From the NCBI GenBank assembly GCA_963696495.1, contig CAVOKJ010000002.1:1364001-1428000 (forward strand): 64,000 nt of DNA. The letters are read 5' to 3'. Positions 1 to 8,199 of the stretch are shown in pieces. The DNA is from Bog-756 sp963696495. GTDB taxonomy: Bacteria > Actinomycetota > Acidimicrobiia > Acidimicrobiales > RAAP-2. The notes beneath the pieces were generated by a model that saw only the letters and a program-made list of their open reading frames with translations, made no database searches and was not told the DNA's origin. Positions within the stretch are counted from its first letter, which is position 1. Each line of letters starts with the position of its first letter. A program made the translations under genes and the position numbers.

Positions 1-266
1 GAGAGCAGCCCGACCCGCCGACGGACCTGGCTGCGGCGGCGCACCGGGTCGAGGCCGAACACGGCGATCTCCCCCGAGGCCACCGGCACCAGGCCGGCGC
101 ACACCCGGAGCAGACTGGTCTTGCCGGCGCCGTTCGGGCCCTCCACGAGCAGGGTCTCCCCGCGACCGACCTCGAGGTCCACCCCGGCGAGCAGGGGGAA
201 CCGGCCGGACAACGCGACGGCGTCGTGGAGGGAGAGCACGGGGGGAAGGGGAGCAGCAGGGGCCAT
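1..266 (-). CDS. ABC transporter ATP-binding protein, CcmA-like (partial)
   Basis: The first 88 residues of an ABC ATPase run off the left edge. The Walker A motif GPNGAGKT lies at residues 43-50, and the family-typical SLLRVCAGL helix follows. The short N-terminus before the ATPase core and the position just downstream of a ccdA-type gene on the same strand suggest the heme-exporter ATPase CcmA of cytochrome c maturation. That family assignment is inference, because the Walker B and signature motifs are outside the window. The start is the ATG at 264-266. A 128-bp gap separates it from ccdA, so it may have its own promoter. Confidence 0.75.
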   Translation of the reverse strand, partial: MAPAAPLPPVLSLHDAVALSGRFPLLAGVDLEVGRGETLLVEGPNGAGKTSLLRVCAGLVPVASGEIAVFGLDPVRRRSQVRRRVGLL

Positions 267-394
267 AGCCGACCTCTATGGTACGGGGGCCGGGGTCGAG
301 GAGCCAGGCGAGGCCGCTCCCCCACCGGGGAGCCGGCCGGCCCGGCCGGGGCCGGGCGGGCCACCGGCGCCCCGCTCCACGCCGGCCGTCGGCC

Positions 395-1327
395 TCAGCT
401 CACCGAGAGCCGGTTGAGGTGCAGGTCACGGAGCCAATCGGCGATGTGGGCGGAAAGCACGTCGACGTTGCCGGTGAGGAGGAGGACTCCGAAGGCGATC
501 AGGACCGCGCCACCCACCAGGTCGACCATCCGCAGCCGGCCCCTGACCCGGGCGAGGAGGTCGGTCATGCGGCCGAAGGCCAGGCCGGTCAGGAGGAAGG
601 GCACCCCGAGGCCGAGCGAGTACGCCAGGAGCAGGGCGATCCCGCCGGTCGCCGAACCGCCGGTCCCGGCGGCCAGCGCCAGGACGCTGCCCAGGACCGG
701 GCCGATGCACGGGGTCCAGGCGAAGGCGAAGGCCATGCCCATCACCGGCGGCGCCCATGCCCCGAGCACCGACGGCCGGACGATGAACCGGCGCTCGCCG
801 GACAGGGCAGCCGGAAGGGTGGCACCCGCCGCCATCGCCACCAGCACCGCCCCGAACACGACGATGAGGATGCCCGAGGCGGTCTCGAGGGCACGCTGGT
901 GGGTGAGGAAGAGGCGGCCGACCGCCGACGCCGAGGCACCCAGGATGGTGAAGATCACGGTGAACCCGGCGATGAAGGCGAGGATCCCCCGCAGCAGGCG
1001 GCCGCGCTCGCCGCGTAGCTCTCCGGCATCGAGCACCACCCCGGGCGCCGAGTCGGGCCCGACCGGCCCGGCGCCGGTCTCGACCCCGGACCGCGGCTCC
1101 GGACCCGGCCCGGGGCCACCGGCGGTGACGGCGACCGGTACCGAGGCCGGGGCCGCCCCCGGCGTGCGCTGCAGCGCGCTGAGCTCGGCGGCGGAGAGGC
1201 CCGACACCATCGACAGGTAGGCCGGCACCAGGGGCAGCACGCACGGTGAGAGGAAGGAGAGCATCCCCGCGCCGAAGGCCACCAGCAGGCCGAGCGGGTC
1301 GGCGTGGATGGTGGCGAGGCCCAGCAC
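395..1327 (-). CDS. ccdA: Cytochrome c biogenesis protein CcdA (thiol-disulfide transmembrane protein)
   Basis: This is a polytopic membrane protein of 310 residues with a GTG start. CcdA/DsbD-family proteins carry electrons from cytoplasmic thioredoxin across the membrane to keep apocytochrome c haem-binding cysteines reduced. The diagnostic motif FLSPCVLPLVP is at residues 25-35. The second half-repeat has WTPCIGP at about 205-210, so Cys29 and Cys207 form the expected redox pair. A proline/glycine-rich insertion at about residues 53-110 separates the first helix from the rest and is longer than in compact CcdA proteins. It lies upstream of a CcmA-like ATPase and 9 bp beyond the end of gmd, so it could be read from either unit. 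Confidence 0.9.
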   Translation of the reverse strand: MLGLATIHADPLGLLVAFGAGMLSFLSPCVLPLVPAYLSMVSGLSAAELSALQRTPGAAPASVPVAVTAGGPGPGPEPRSGVETGAGPVGPDSAPGVVLDAGELRGERGRLLRGILAFIAGFTVIFTILGASASAVGRLFLTHQRALETASGILIVVFGAVLVAMAAGATLPAALSGERRFIVRPSVLGAWAPPVMGMAFAFAWTPCIGPVLGSVLALAAGTGGSATGGIALLLAYSLGLGVPFLLTGLAFGRMTDLLARVRGRLRMVDLVGGAVLIAFGVLLLTGNVDVLSAHIADWLRDLHLNRLSVS

Positions 1328-1336
1328 GGTGACCGG

Positions 1337-2308
1337 CTACGCCAACGTTCGCTGCACCAGGGCCAGGTCTGCCTCGACCATCATCTGGACCAGGCCGGCG
1401 AAGTCGACCTCGCGATGCCACCCGAGGGTCTTCTCCGCCTTGGTGGGGTCCCCCACCAGCAGGTCGACCTCGGCGGGGCGCAGGTAGCGCTCGTCGATGA
1501 AGACGTACTGCTCCCAGTCGAGGTCGGCGGCGGCGAAGGCCAGCTCCACCAGCTCCTTGACCGAGTGCGTCTCACCGGTCGCCACCACGTAGTCGTCGGG
1601 GTGGTCCTGTTGCAGCATCATCCACATCGCCCGGACGTAGTCGGCGGCGAAGCCCCAGTCCCGTTGGGCGTCGAGGTTGCCCAGCGCCAGCTTCTCGTCG
1701 ATGCCCGCCTTGATGCGGGCCACCCCGTGGGTGACCTTCCGGGTGACGAACTCGAGGCCGCGACGCGGCGACTCGTGGTTGAACAGGATGCCCGAGGAGG
1801 CGTGGAGGTCGTAGCTCTCGCGGTAGTTGACGGTGATCCAGTGGCCGTAGACCTTGGCCACGCCGTAGGGGCTGCGCGGGTAGAAGGGGGTGGACTCCTT
1901 CTGCGGCACCTCGAGGACCTTGCCGAACATCTCCGAGGAGCTGGCCTGGTAGAAGCGGATCCCGGGATCGACGATCCGGATGGCGTCGAGCACCCGGGTC
2001 ACCCCGAGGGCGGTGGTCTCGCCGGTCAGCACCGGCTGGTTCCAGGAGGTCTGCACGAAGGACTGGGCGGCGAGGTTGTACACCTCGGTCGGATGGTTGT
2101 CCCTCAGGATGTTGATCATCGACACCTCGTCGAGCAGGTCGCCCGCCACCAGGGTGAGGCGGTCCTGGATGTGGGCGATCCGTTCGAAGTTGAGGGTGCT
2201 CGAGCGGCGCACCATGCCGCACACCTCGTAGCCCTGGTCGAGCAGGAACTCGGCCAGATAGGAGCCGTCCTGGCCGGTGATGCCGGTGATGAGTGCTCGT
2301 TTCGCCAT
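1337..2308 (-). CDS. gmd: GDP-mannose 4,6-dehydratase
   Basis: This short-chain dehydrogenase (323 residues) converts GDP-D-mannose to GDP-4-keto-6-deoxymannose, the first step towards GDP-fucose, rhamnose or perosamine for surface glycans. The NAD(P)-binding GITGQDG is at 9-15, the SSSEMFG segment at about 123-129, and the catalytic YGVAK (Tyr148, Lys152) follows RSP. RDWGFAADYV is also a Gmd hallmark. The ATG start is preceded by GAGGAG at good spacing. No GDP-fucose synthase follows, so the pathway end-product is unknown. The downstream neighbour on the same strand is ccdA, which is functionally unrelated. Confidence 0.95.
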   Translation of the reverse strand: MAKRALITGITGQDGSYLAEFLLDQGYEVCGMVRRSSTLNFERIAHIQDRLTLVAGDLLDEVSMINILRDNHPTEVYNLAAQSFVQTSWNQPVLTGETTALGVTRVLDAIRIVDPGIRFYQASSSEMFGKVLEVPQKESTPFYPRSPYGVAKVYGHWITVNYRESYDLHASSGILFNHESPRRGLEFVTRKVTHGVARIKAGIDEKLALGNLDAQRDWGFAADYVRAMWMMLQQDHPDDYVVATGETHSVKELVELAFAAADLDWEQYVFIDERYLRPAEVDLLVGDPTKAEKTLGWHREVDFAGLVQMMVEADLALVQRTLA

Positions 2309-2327
2309 GCGTGGGGCTCCTCGGTTG

Positions 2328-3197
2328 TCAGTGCTCGTCGTGGGATCCGCTGGGCGTCTGCCAGGCCGGCGGTCGTTTCTCGGCGAAGGCAGCGATCCCT
2401 TCCGCAGCTTCGGCCGTCTGGCTGGTGACCGTCAGCATGGAGTGCAGATAGGGCAGAGCCTCGCTGGCCGCCGAGTCCAGCACAGCGTAGAACGATTCGC
2501 GGCCCATCCTCATCACCCCCGGCGGCTTCGACGCCAACACCGCCGCCATGGCGGCCACGGCCTCGTCGAGCCGGTCGTGAGCCACCACCTCGGTGACGAA
2601 CCCGATGCGCTCCGCCTCCTCGGCACCGACCACACGGCTGGTCATCATCAGCTCGAGCGCCTTCTTGGCCGGCATGGACCGCAGCATCGGGACGGTGACC
2701 ATGTACGGCCACAGCCCCACGTTCAGCTCCGGCGCCCCGAAGCGTGCCCGGTCGGAGGCGATCACCAGGTCGCAGGCCAGGGCCAGACCGAAGCCACCGG
2801 CCATCGCCCATCCCTGCACCCGGGCGATGGTCGGCTTGCCCAGATGCCAGAGCTCCTCGAACAGCTCGGCCAGCCAGCCGCGGGCCTGGTGGTGGAGGGC
2901 GTACTCGTCGGCCTCCCCGGGCTCGCCTCCCCCCTGGCGGGGAACCATGCCGGCGAGATCGGCCCCGGCGCAGAAGGCCTTGTCGCCCGCTCCGGCCAGA
3001 ACGAGCACGCGCACGGTGGGATCGGACTTGGCCGACGCCACCTGGGCCCGCAGCCCGGCGATGACCTCCCAGGTCATGGCGTTGCGCCGGTCCGGGCGGT
3101 TGATGGTGACGGTCAGCACGGCGCCCTGCCGCCCGACCACCAGCTCGGGGGAGCTCGTTCGGAGCTGGTCGGCGGGCTCGTCGGCGTCTTCGGGCAC
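2328..3197 (-). CDS. Enoyl-CoA hydratase/isomerase family protein
   Basis: This crotonase-fold protein has 289 residues and a GTG start. Members act on acyl-CoA thioesters in beta-oxidation or related degradation. The oxyanion-hole segments are visible: AFCAGADL at about 74-81 and GWAMAGGFGLALACDL at about 129-144. In classical hydratases the second segment has a catalytic Glu (GGGCEL), but here it reads GGFGL, so that Glu is replaced by Gly. The second Glu (APELNVGLWP, Glu157) is present. One-Glu crotonases are often isomerases or have other activities, so the exact reaction cannot be named. The gene ends 19 bp before gmd starts and may be cotranscribed with it. Confidence 0.88.
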   Translation of the reverse strand: MPEDADEPADQLRTSSPELVVGRQGAVLTVTINRPDRRNAMTWEVIAGLRAQVASAKSDPTVRVLVLAGAGDKAFCAGADLAGMVPRQGGGEPGEADEYALHHQARGWLAELFEELWHLGKPTIARVQGWAMAGGFGLALACDLVIASDRARFGAPELNVGLWPYMVTVPMLRSMPAKKALELMMTSRVVGAEEAERIGFVTEVVAHDRLDEAVAAMAAVLASKPPGVMRMGRESFYAVLDSAASEALPYLHSMLTVTSQTAEAAEGIAAFAEKRPPAWQTPSGSHDEH

Positions 3198-3282
3198 CGG
3201 ACGACGCTAGCCCGATCGTCCCTCCGCTGTCCGCTCGAGCCCCGGCCGTCGGCCACCCGTCCCGGCACTGTACGGTGACGCC

Positions 3283-4338
3283 ATTCCGACCGCCGCGCTG
3301 CTCTCTTTCCGCCTCGGGGGCTCCGACGGGGTGTCCGTCGAAGCGGCCAAGTGGCGAGACGCCCTGGCCGAGCTCGGGTTCGCCACCACCACCGTGGCCG
3401 GCAGCGGGCCGGTCGACCACCTCCTGGCCGGCCTGTCGATCGGCGCCCCCGAGCCTCCGTCCCGGTCGGAGCTCGTGTCGGCCCTCGACGGTGCCGACAT
3501 CGTCGTGGTCGAGAACCTCTGCTCGCTCCCGCTCAATCCGGCGGCCGGGTCACTGGTCGCGGAGGTGCTGGCCGGAAGGCCCGCCGTGCTCCATCATCAC
3601 GACCTGGCCTGGCAGCGGCCCCAGTTCGCCGGCCACCCCCCGCCGCCGACGGACCCCCGGTGGAGCCATGTCACCATCAACGAGCTGAGCCGCCGGCAGT
3701 TGGCCGAACGGGGGATCGTCGCCACCACCGTCTACAACGCCTTCGCCGTCGGTGGCCCCCACGACCACCGATCGGCGGCCGACGATGCGGCGACGCGCGC
3801 CAAGGTGCGCGCCTCGCTCGGTCTCGGCTCCGACCGGATCCTCGTCCTCCAACCGACCAGAGCCATCCCCCGCAAGAACGTCGCCGGCGGACTCCGACTC
3901 GCCGCCGAGCTCGGGGCGACCTTCTGGCTCCTCGGCCCGGCCGAGGACGGGTACGGCCCCGAGCTCGAGTCGCTGGTGGAGGCGGCCGACTGCCCCGTCC
4001 TCCTCGAAGATCCGAACGGCGGCCCGTGGGGCAGCGTCGACCACGCCTACCTCGCCTGCGACGTGGTCGCCCTGCCTTCGACATGGGAGGGCTTCGGCAA
4101 TCCGACCATCGAGTCGGTGGTCCACCGTCGCCCCCTCGCCGTCGGGCCCTACCCGGTGGCGAGGGAGCTGGCCGCCTTCGGCTTCGACTGGTTCGACCTG
4201 TCCGAGACGGCTCGGCTCCGGGGCTGGCTGCGGTCGCCGGATCCCTCCCTGCTCGAGCACAACCTGGCGGTGGCCTCCGCCCACTTCTCCCTGGAGGACC
4301 TCCCCTCGAAGATCGCCGCCGTCCTGCCCGAGTGGTGA
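3283..4338 (+). CDS. Glycosyltransferase, GT4-like
   Basis: This is a probable nucleotide-sugar-dependent glycosyltransferase with a two-Rossmann GT-B fold. The C-terminal half has the GT4 donor-binding pattern ALPSTWEGFGNPTIESV, with Glu-x7-Glu, and a VLQPTRAIPRKN segment like the phosphate-binding loop of retaining GT4 enzymes. Starting at the GTG at 3331 (335 residues) would cut off an in-frame LLSFRLGGSDG stretch that looks like the conserved N-terminal glycine loop. The frame is open from 3211, and the only upstream start-like codons are ATT at 3283 and CTG at 3268. I prefer ATT 3283 (351 residues). Its acceptor is unknown. Confidence 0.72.
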   Translation: MPTAALLSFRLGGSDGVSVEAAKWRDALAELGFATTTVAGSGPVDHLLAGLSIGAPEPPSRSELVSALDGADIVVVENLCSLPLNPAAGSLVAEVLAGRPAVLHHHDLAWQRPQFAGHPPPPTDPRWSHVTINELSRRQLAERGIVATTVYNAFAVGGPHDHRSAADDAATRAKVRASLGLGSDRILVLQPTRAIPRKNVAGGLRLAAELGATFWLLGPAEDGYGPELESLVEAADCPVLLEDPNGGPWGSVDHAYLACDVVALPSTWEGFGNPTIESVVHRRPLAVGPYPVARELAAFGFDWFDLSETARLRGWLRSPDPSLLEHNLAVASAHFSLEDLPSKIAAVLPEW

Positions 4339-4403
4339 CCCCCCGATCCCGGGGGGGGGGGTTGGCGGCGGCGGTTTTCCGACCCCGAGTACCATGGGCG
4401 CCC

Positions 4404-5123
4404 ATGGAGGGTGCAGCGAGCGCGGAACCGGGGCTCCGGAGGGACGATCGGTCGGGGGGCCAGGGACCGGGTCGTCGCCTGACGGCCGACGCCCGCCGAC
4501 GCCAGCTGTTCGAGGTCGCGCTCTCCCTCTTTGCCGAACACGGCTATCCGGCGACGACCATGGACGACATCGCCGAGGCGGCGGGGGTGACAAAACCGCT
4601 GGTGTACCAGCATTTCGAGTCCAAGCGCGCCCTCTACCTCGAGCTGATGGACGTGTTCTCGAGCGAGTTGGTGACGAGGATCGCCAAGGCCACGGCTACG
4701 GCCCAGGGTCCGCGCCAGCAGGTCGAGCTCGGCTTCGCCGCCTACTTCGAACTGATGGTCGACAACGAGCAGGCCTTCCGCCTGCTCTACGGACGGGACG
4801 CGCCCGACGACCCGGAGCTCGGAGCCGCACTCCGCCGGGTGGAGGACACCATCGCCCAGGCCATCGATCCGCTGATCGACGCCGGGCTCGATCCCGAGCA
4901 CCGGCTGCTCCTGGCCCACGCCGTGGTGGGGATGGCCGAAGGAGCGAGCCGCCATTGGCTCACCACCCGGGGTCGGATGCCGTCCGACGGACCGGACGCG
5001 GCGGACGGACCCGACGGGGCGGACGGGGTCCGGCGGCCGGGCGATCACGACGAGGCTGCGGCACTGGCTGCCCGCCTGGCCGACCTGGCCTGGGCCGGAC
5101 TACGACAGGTCCATCGGATCTGA
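4404..5123 (+). CDS. TetR/AcrR family transcriptional regulator
   Basis: This repressor-type regulator has 239 residues. The helix-turn-helix occupies about residues 47-72, with TTMDDIAEAAGVTKPLVYQHF and the following ESKRALY, a textbook TetR N-terminus. The ligand-binding domain follows. Near the C-terminus lies a low-complexity DGPDAADGPDGADG loop (about 193-206) coded by a GC-rich repeat. The start is the ATG at 4404; the frame is open much further upstream but without coding-like composition. The gene lies between the glycosyltransferase and the convergent anti-sigma gene, so no target can be deduced from context. The 65-bp gap before it contains an 11-G run. Confidence 0.85.
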   Translation: MEGAASAEPGLRRDDRSGGQGPGRRLTADARRRQLFEVALSLFAEHGYPATTMDDIAEAAGVTKPLVYQHFESKRALYLELMDVFSSELVTRIAKATATAQGPRQQVELGFAAYFELMVDNEQAFRLLYGRDAPDDPELGAALRRVEDTIAQAIDPLIDAGLDPEHRLLLAHAVVGMAEGASRHWLTTRGRMPSDGPDAADGPDGADGVRRPGDHDEAAALAARLADLAWAGLRQVHRI

Positions 5124-5161
5124 ACCCTCAGCGGGAGGGGGTCGGACCGTCGAGCTGTCGC

Positions 5162-6043
5162 TCAGACCGTCACCTGGCCCGCCACCACGGGCTGATGGGA
5201 GCTGTGCACCACTCCCCCTGACTGCTCGGCGGTGATGGCGAAGGCGCTCACGGCGGCGTCGCCGGCCACGCTGAAGGGGACGACCCTGGGCGTGGATCCG
5301 AGCAGGCCGAGCGAGATGGTCTTGTCCCCGATGACGCCCCACAGCTGGTAGGTCTCGTCGTTCGGCAGCGAGGTCAGTCCCGCCGCCTCGACGAAGCCGG
5401 TCCCCGATCTGGTGAGCACCACGGTCACCGTCGGGCCGCTCGGATGGGCGGTGGTGGCGGTCAGCTCGACCTTCTTCGTCGTCGGATCCTGCAGGGCGGA
5501 ACGCTCGACCGCCGACAGCTGGGGCTGCCCCTGCAACGCGCTGACCTGGTTGTGCAGGTGATGGACCTGCACGCCGAGTACGACCGCCACCACGGCGGCC
5601 GCCGCGGCCACGACGACCGCGGCACGGGCGAGGAGCCGGCTCCGGGAACGGCGCTCGTCGATGGAGACCACCGTCGGCCGTCCCTGGTCGCCCGGCGCCC
5701 CGACGTCATCCGCGTGGTCAGGTCCGGGCGCCGGGGTGCCATCGGCGCCCTCGGGTGTCCCGTCGGGACCGAGCCGAGAAGCCAGTTGCTCCCACGAGGG
5801 CGGAGTGGAGCGATCCAGCCGCTCGGCGATGCCCTCCCACAGCCCGGCCGGCGAGGGACCGCCCGAGTTGGCCAGCAGCCCGGCCACCTCGTGGTGCTGG
5901 GCCACCTCGATGGAGCACTTCACGCACTCCTCGAGGTGGGCGTCGATCATGGTCGCCGTCTCACGGTCGACGGCGTCGAGGGCGTAGGCGCCGAGGAGAT
6001 CCTGGATCTCCTGGTGCTGCGCCTCGGTCAGGGGACTGGTCAT
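5162..6043 (-). CDS. Anti-sigma factor, RskA-like zinc-binding membrane protein
   Basis: This membrane anti-sigma factor (293 residues) should hold the adjacent ECF sigma factor inactive until an envelope signal arrives. Its cytoplasmic N-terminus has the zinc anti-sigma signature His36-x3-Cys40-x2-Cys43. A proline-rich linker leads to one transmembrane helix at about 140-160. The exported C-terminal domain (about 190-290) resembles the RskA domain: YQLWGVIGD and FAITAEQSGG are typical. The ATG overlaps the sigma gene stop as ATGA, so the pair is translationally coupled. Release probably involves regulated proteolysis as in SigK/RskA of mycobacteria; that is family knowledge, not seen here. 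Confidence 0.88.
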   Translation of the reverse strand: MTSPLTEAQHQEIQDLLGAYALDAVDRETATMIDAHLEECVKCSIEVAQHHEVAGLLANSGGPSPAGLWEGIAERLDRSTPPSWEQLASRLGPDGTPEGADGTPAPGPDHADDVGAPGDQGRPTVVSIDERRSRSRLLARAAVVVAAAAAVVAVVLGVQVHHLHNQVSALQGQPQLSAVERSALQDPTTKKVELTATTAHPSGPTVTVVLTRSGTGFVEAAGLTSLPNDETYQLWGVIGDKTISLGLLGSTPRVVPFSVAGDAAVSAFAITAEQSGGVVHSSHQPVVAGQVTV

Positions 6044-6618
6044 TGCTCCGCTCCTGCGGGTTGGACGCCCCGTTCCGCCAGATTGACCCGCAGCCGGCCG
6101 AGACCGGACCGGATGCGGCTCTTCACCGTTCCCTCGGGTTCCTTCAGCATCACGGCCACCTCCCGGTAGGTGTGGCCGCCGAAGTACGCCAGCTCGATCG
6201 GCTGACGCAGCTCGGCAGGCAGTGCGCCGAGCGCCTCCTGCACCTGTTCGGCGACGGCCATGTCCCACACCTCGCGGTCGATGTCGTAGCCGGCGGTCGC
6301 CGTCTCACGCGAGGTCCGCTCCTCCCGCTTGCGCCGCGACATCTCGGAGCGGACGTAGTCGACCGACTTCCCGTGGGTCCGGGCCAGGAGGAACGAGCGC
6401 AAGGTGCCCCGCTGGGCGTCGAACTTCTCGGGGTGGTTCCACAGGTCGAGGAAGACCTCCTGGGTGATCTCCTCGGCCGGTGGGTCGCTGCGAAGGATCC
6501 TCCGCGCCAGCGAGTGCACCGCACCCCCGTGACGTCGATAGGCCTCGGCCAGCGCCTGCTGGTGCCATCGTCCGACGGCCACCACCAGACTGGCGTCGCT
6601 GGCTTGCTCGAGTTCCAT
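6040..6618 (-). CDS. ECF RNA polymerase sigma factor, SigK/SigL-like
   Basis: This two-domain ECF sigma factor has 192 residues from the ATG at 6618. Region 2 includes EEITQEVFLDLWNHP and RSFLLARTHGKSVDYVRS. Region 4 has LPAELRQPIELAYFGGHTYREVA with EPEGTVKSRIRSGL as the DNA-recognition helix. Together with the coupled RskA-like anti-sigma gene this matches the SigK/SigL (ECF19-type) arrangement. The cupredoxin lipoprotein gene starts 112 bp away on the opposite strand, and the exported ferritin-like pair follows it. These are the most likely targets. No promoter motif was convincing enough to assign. Confidence 0.88.
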   Translation of the reverse strand: MELEQASDASLVVAVGRWHQQALAEAYRRHGGAVHSLARRILRSDPPAEEITQEVFLDLWNHPEKFDAQRGTLRSFLLARTHGKSVDYVRSEMSRRKREERTSRETATAGYDIDREVWDMAVAEQVQEALGALPAELRQPIELAYFGGHTYREVAVMLKEPEGTVKSRIRSGLGRLRVNLAERGVQPAGAEQ

Positions 6619-6729
6619 CAGCACGGACTGTATTCGTTGCCGGTGGGCCGGGTGGATGAGTCGGACGGCGCGGCCAGGGCGGGAACGGTCGGTCTCATCC
6701 GGATGGCGGTCCACTCCGAAGAGACGGCG

Positions 6730-7236
6730 ATGAACGTGAACCCCACCCAAAAGCGCCCCGACCCGTCGGCCGGACCCGGACGAGGCCGCCGGCGACCCAC
6801 GATCCGGGCACTCACCGCTGTGGTCCTGGTGGCGACCGGACTGAGCCTGGCCGCCTGCTCGTCAGGGGGGAGTACGGCCTCGTCCTCTTCCCCGCCCCCC
6901 TCCTCGGCGGGCGGGGCCGTGACCACGACCACCGGCATGGCGGCCGGGTCCACGACCACCGGTGGCTCCCCGACGGGTGGGGCGACCGCCGACGCCATCA
7001 CCATCAAGGACTTCTCCTTCTCGCCCAGCGCGGTCACCGTGGCACCCGGGGCGACCGTCACGGTGACCAACCACGACCAGGTGGCCCACACGGTGACCGC
7101 CATGGACGGAAAGTTCAACACCGGTGACATCGCGCCGGGTCGATCCAAGACCTTCACGGCGCCGAACACTGCCGGCGCCTACCCCTATATCTGTTCGATC
7201 CACCAGTACATGACCGGGACGCTCACGGTCTCGTAA
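6730..7236 (+). CDS. Cupredoxin (plastocyanin/amicyanin-like) lipoprotein
   Basis: This exported blue-copper protein has 168 residues. A basic N-region and a hydrophobic stretch end in the lipobox LSLAAC (Cys43), followed by a Ser/Thr/Gly-rich spacer to residue 86. The cupredoxin domain carries a full type-1 copper set: His120 in QVAHTV, then Cys155, His158 and Met161 in YICSIHQYM. It should accept or donate electrons at the outer face of the membrane or handle copper. Chosen start ATG 6730; an in-frame ATG at 6703 would add nine residues. It diverges from the ECF sigma operon and precedes two exported ferritin-like genes, suggesting one envelope redox unit. Confidence 0.87.
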   Translation: MNVNPTQKRPDPSAGPGRGRRRPTIRALTAVVLVATGLSLAACSSGGSTASSSSPPPSSAGGAVTTTTGMAAGSTTTGGSPTGGATADAITIKDFSFSPSAVTVAPGATVTVTNHDQVAHTVTAMDGKFNTGDIAPGRSKTFTAPNTAGAYPYICSIHQYMTGTLTVS

Positions 7237-7296
7237 CCGCAGCCGGCGACGGGCAGGAGCCGGCACCCACCAATCCGCAGACACAGGAGGAAGAAG

Positions 7297-8199
7297 ATGA
7301 GAGGCATCCTGAAGAAGGGCCAGCACCATCGGGAGGAGGAGACCGTCGACGTCGATCCGAGCGCCATGGGAGTGCTCATCGAAGAGTCGAACGACCTCCA
7401 TCACGACGCCATGGCGGCCACCGGCACCGCGCTGGACGAGCTGGTCGAGACCGGCCACGAGTCCCGGGCGCACGGTGCCATCGACCCGGACGAGTCCCGC
7501 CTGGTGGCCGCCCGGCGCTCCCAGCTGGTGACCGGGGCGGCGTTCGGCGGCGGGATCCTGGCGGCGGCCGGCATCGCCGCCGCGCTCGAGTCGGTGTTCG
7601 CCTCGCCGGCCTTCGCCGCATCGCCCACCGATGTCCAGATCCTCCAGACGGCGGCCTCGATCGAGGTGCTGGCCGTCGGGACCTACAAGACGGCGCTGAC
7701 GCTCCCCTTCATCGGCGGCGCGTCGGCCAACGCGGTGGTGAAGGCGTTCGCCACGACCACCATGCAGCAGCACCAGCAGCACCTCGATGCGTTCAACGCC
7801 GCCATCACCGGACTCGGTGGGAAGACCCAGACGAATCCCGATCCGGCACTGCAGAAGGTGGTGGCCGCCGCCGTGCCCGGTCTCACCGCTCCGGGGCCGG
7901 TGGTGGCGCTCGCCCTCGAGCTCGAGCAGGGCGCGGCCGAAACCTACGTGGCCGACGTCGCCGCCCTCTCGAACGCCAACGCCAAGAAGCTCACCGCGTC
8001 GATCATGGGTGTGGAGGCCCAACATGCATCGGTGCTCCTGGCCGTGCAGGCGCTGCTGAACGCCAATGCCCCGCAGTTGATCACCCTCACGCCCGGCAAC
8101 GTCGCCAATCTGCCGGCGGCCGCCGGATCCGTCGGGTTCCCCGACGCGTTCTACCCGACCAGTCAGGCCCGCCCGGCCACCGAAGGAGCACTCTCATGA
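7297..8199 (+). CDS. Exported ferritin-like domain protein (first of pair)
   Basis: This protein of 300 residues starts 8 nt after a strong AGGAGGA. About 70 polar residues precede an arginine pair (Arg73-Arg74) and a long hydrophobic stretch ending in FASPAFA, so it is probably exported or membrane-anchored with an unusually long N-region. The mature part is a four-helix ferritin_2-like domain with metal-ligand patterns ASIEVLAVGTY, QQHQQHLDAF, LELEQGAAETY and GVEAQHAS (Glu and His in pairs). The stop overlaps the next ferritin gene start (ATGA), so the two are made together and may form hetero-oligomers. Substrate and function (iron storage, peroxide removal) are not known. Confidence 0.8.
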   Translation: MRGILKKGQHHREEETVDVDPSAMGVLIEESNDLHHDAMAATGTALDELVETGHESRAHGAIDPDESRLVAARRSQLVTGAAFGGGILAAAGIAAALESVFASPAFAASPTDVQILQTAASIEVLAVGTYKTALTLPFIGGASANAVVKAFATTTMQQHQQHLDAFNAAITGLGGKTQTNPDPALQKVVAAAVPGLTAPGPVVALALELEQGAAETYVADVAALSNANAKKLTASIMGVEAQHASVLLAVQALLNANAPQLITLTPGNVANLPAAAGSVGFPDAFYPTSQARPATEGALS

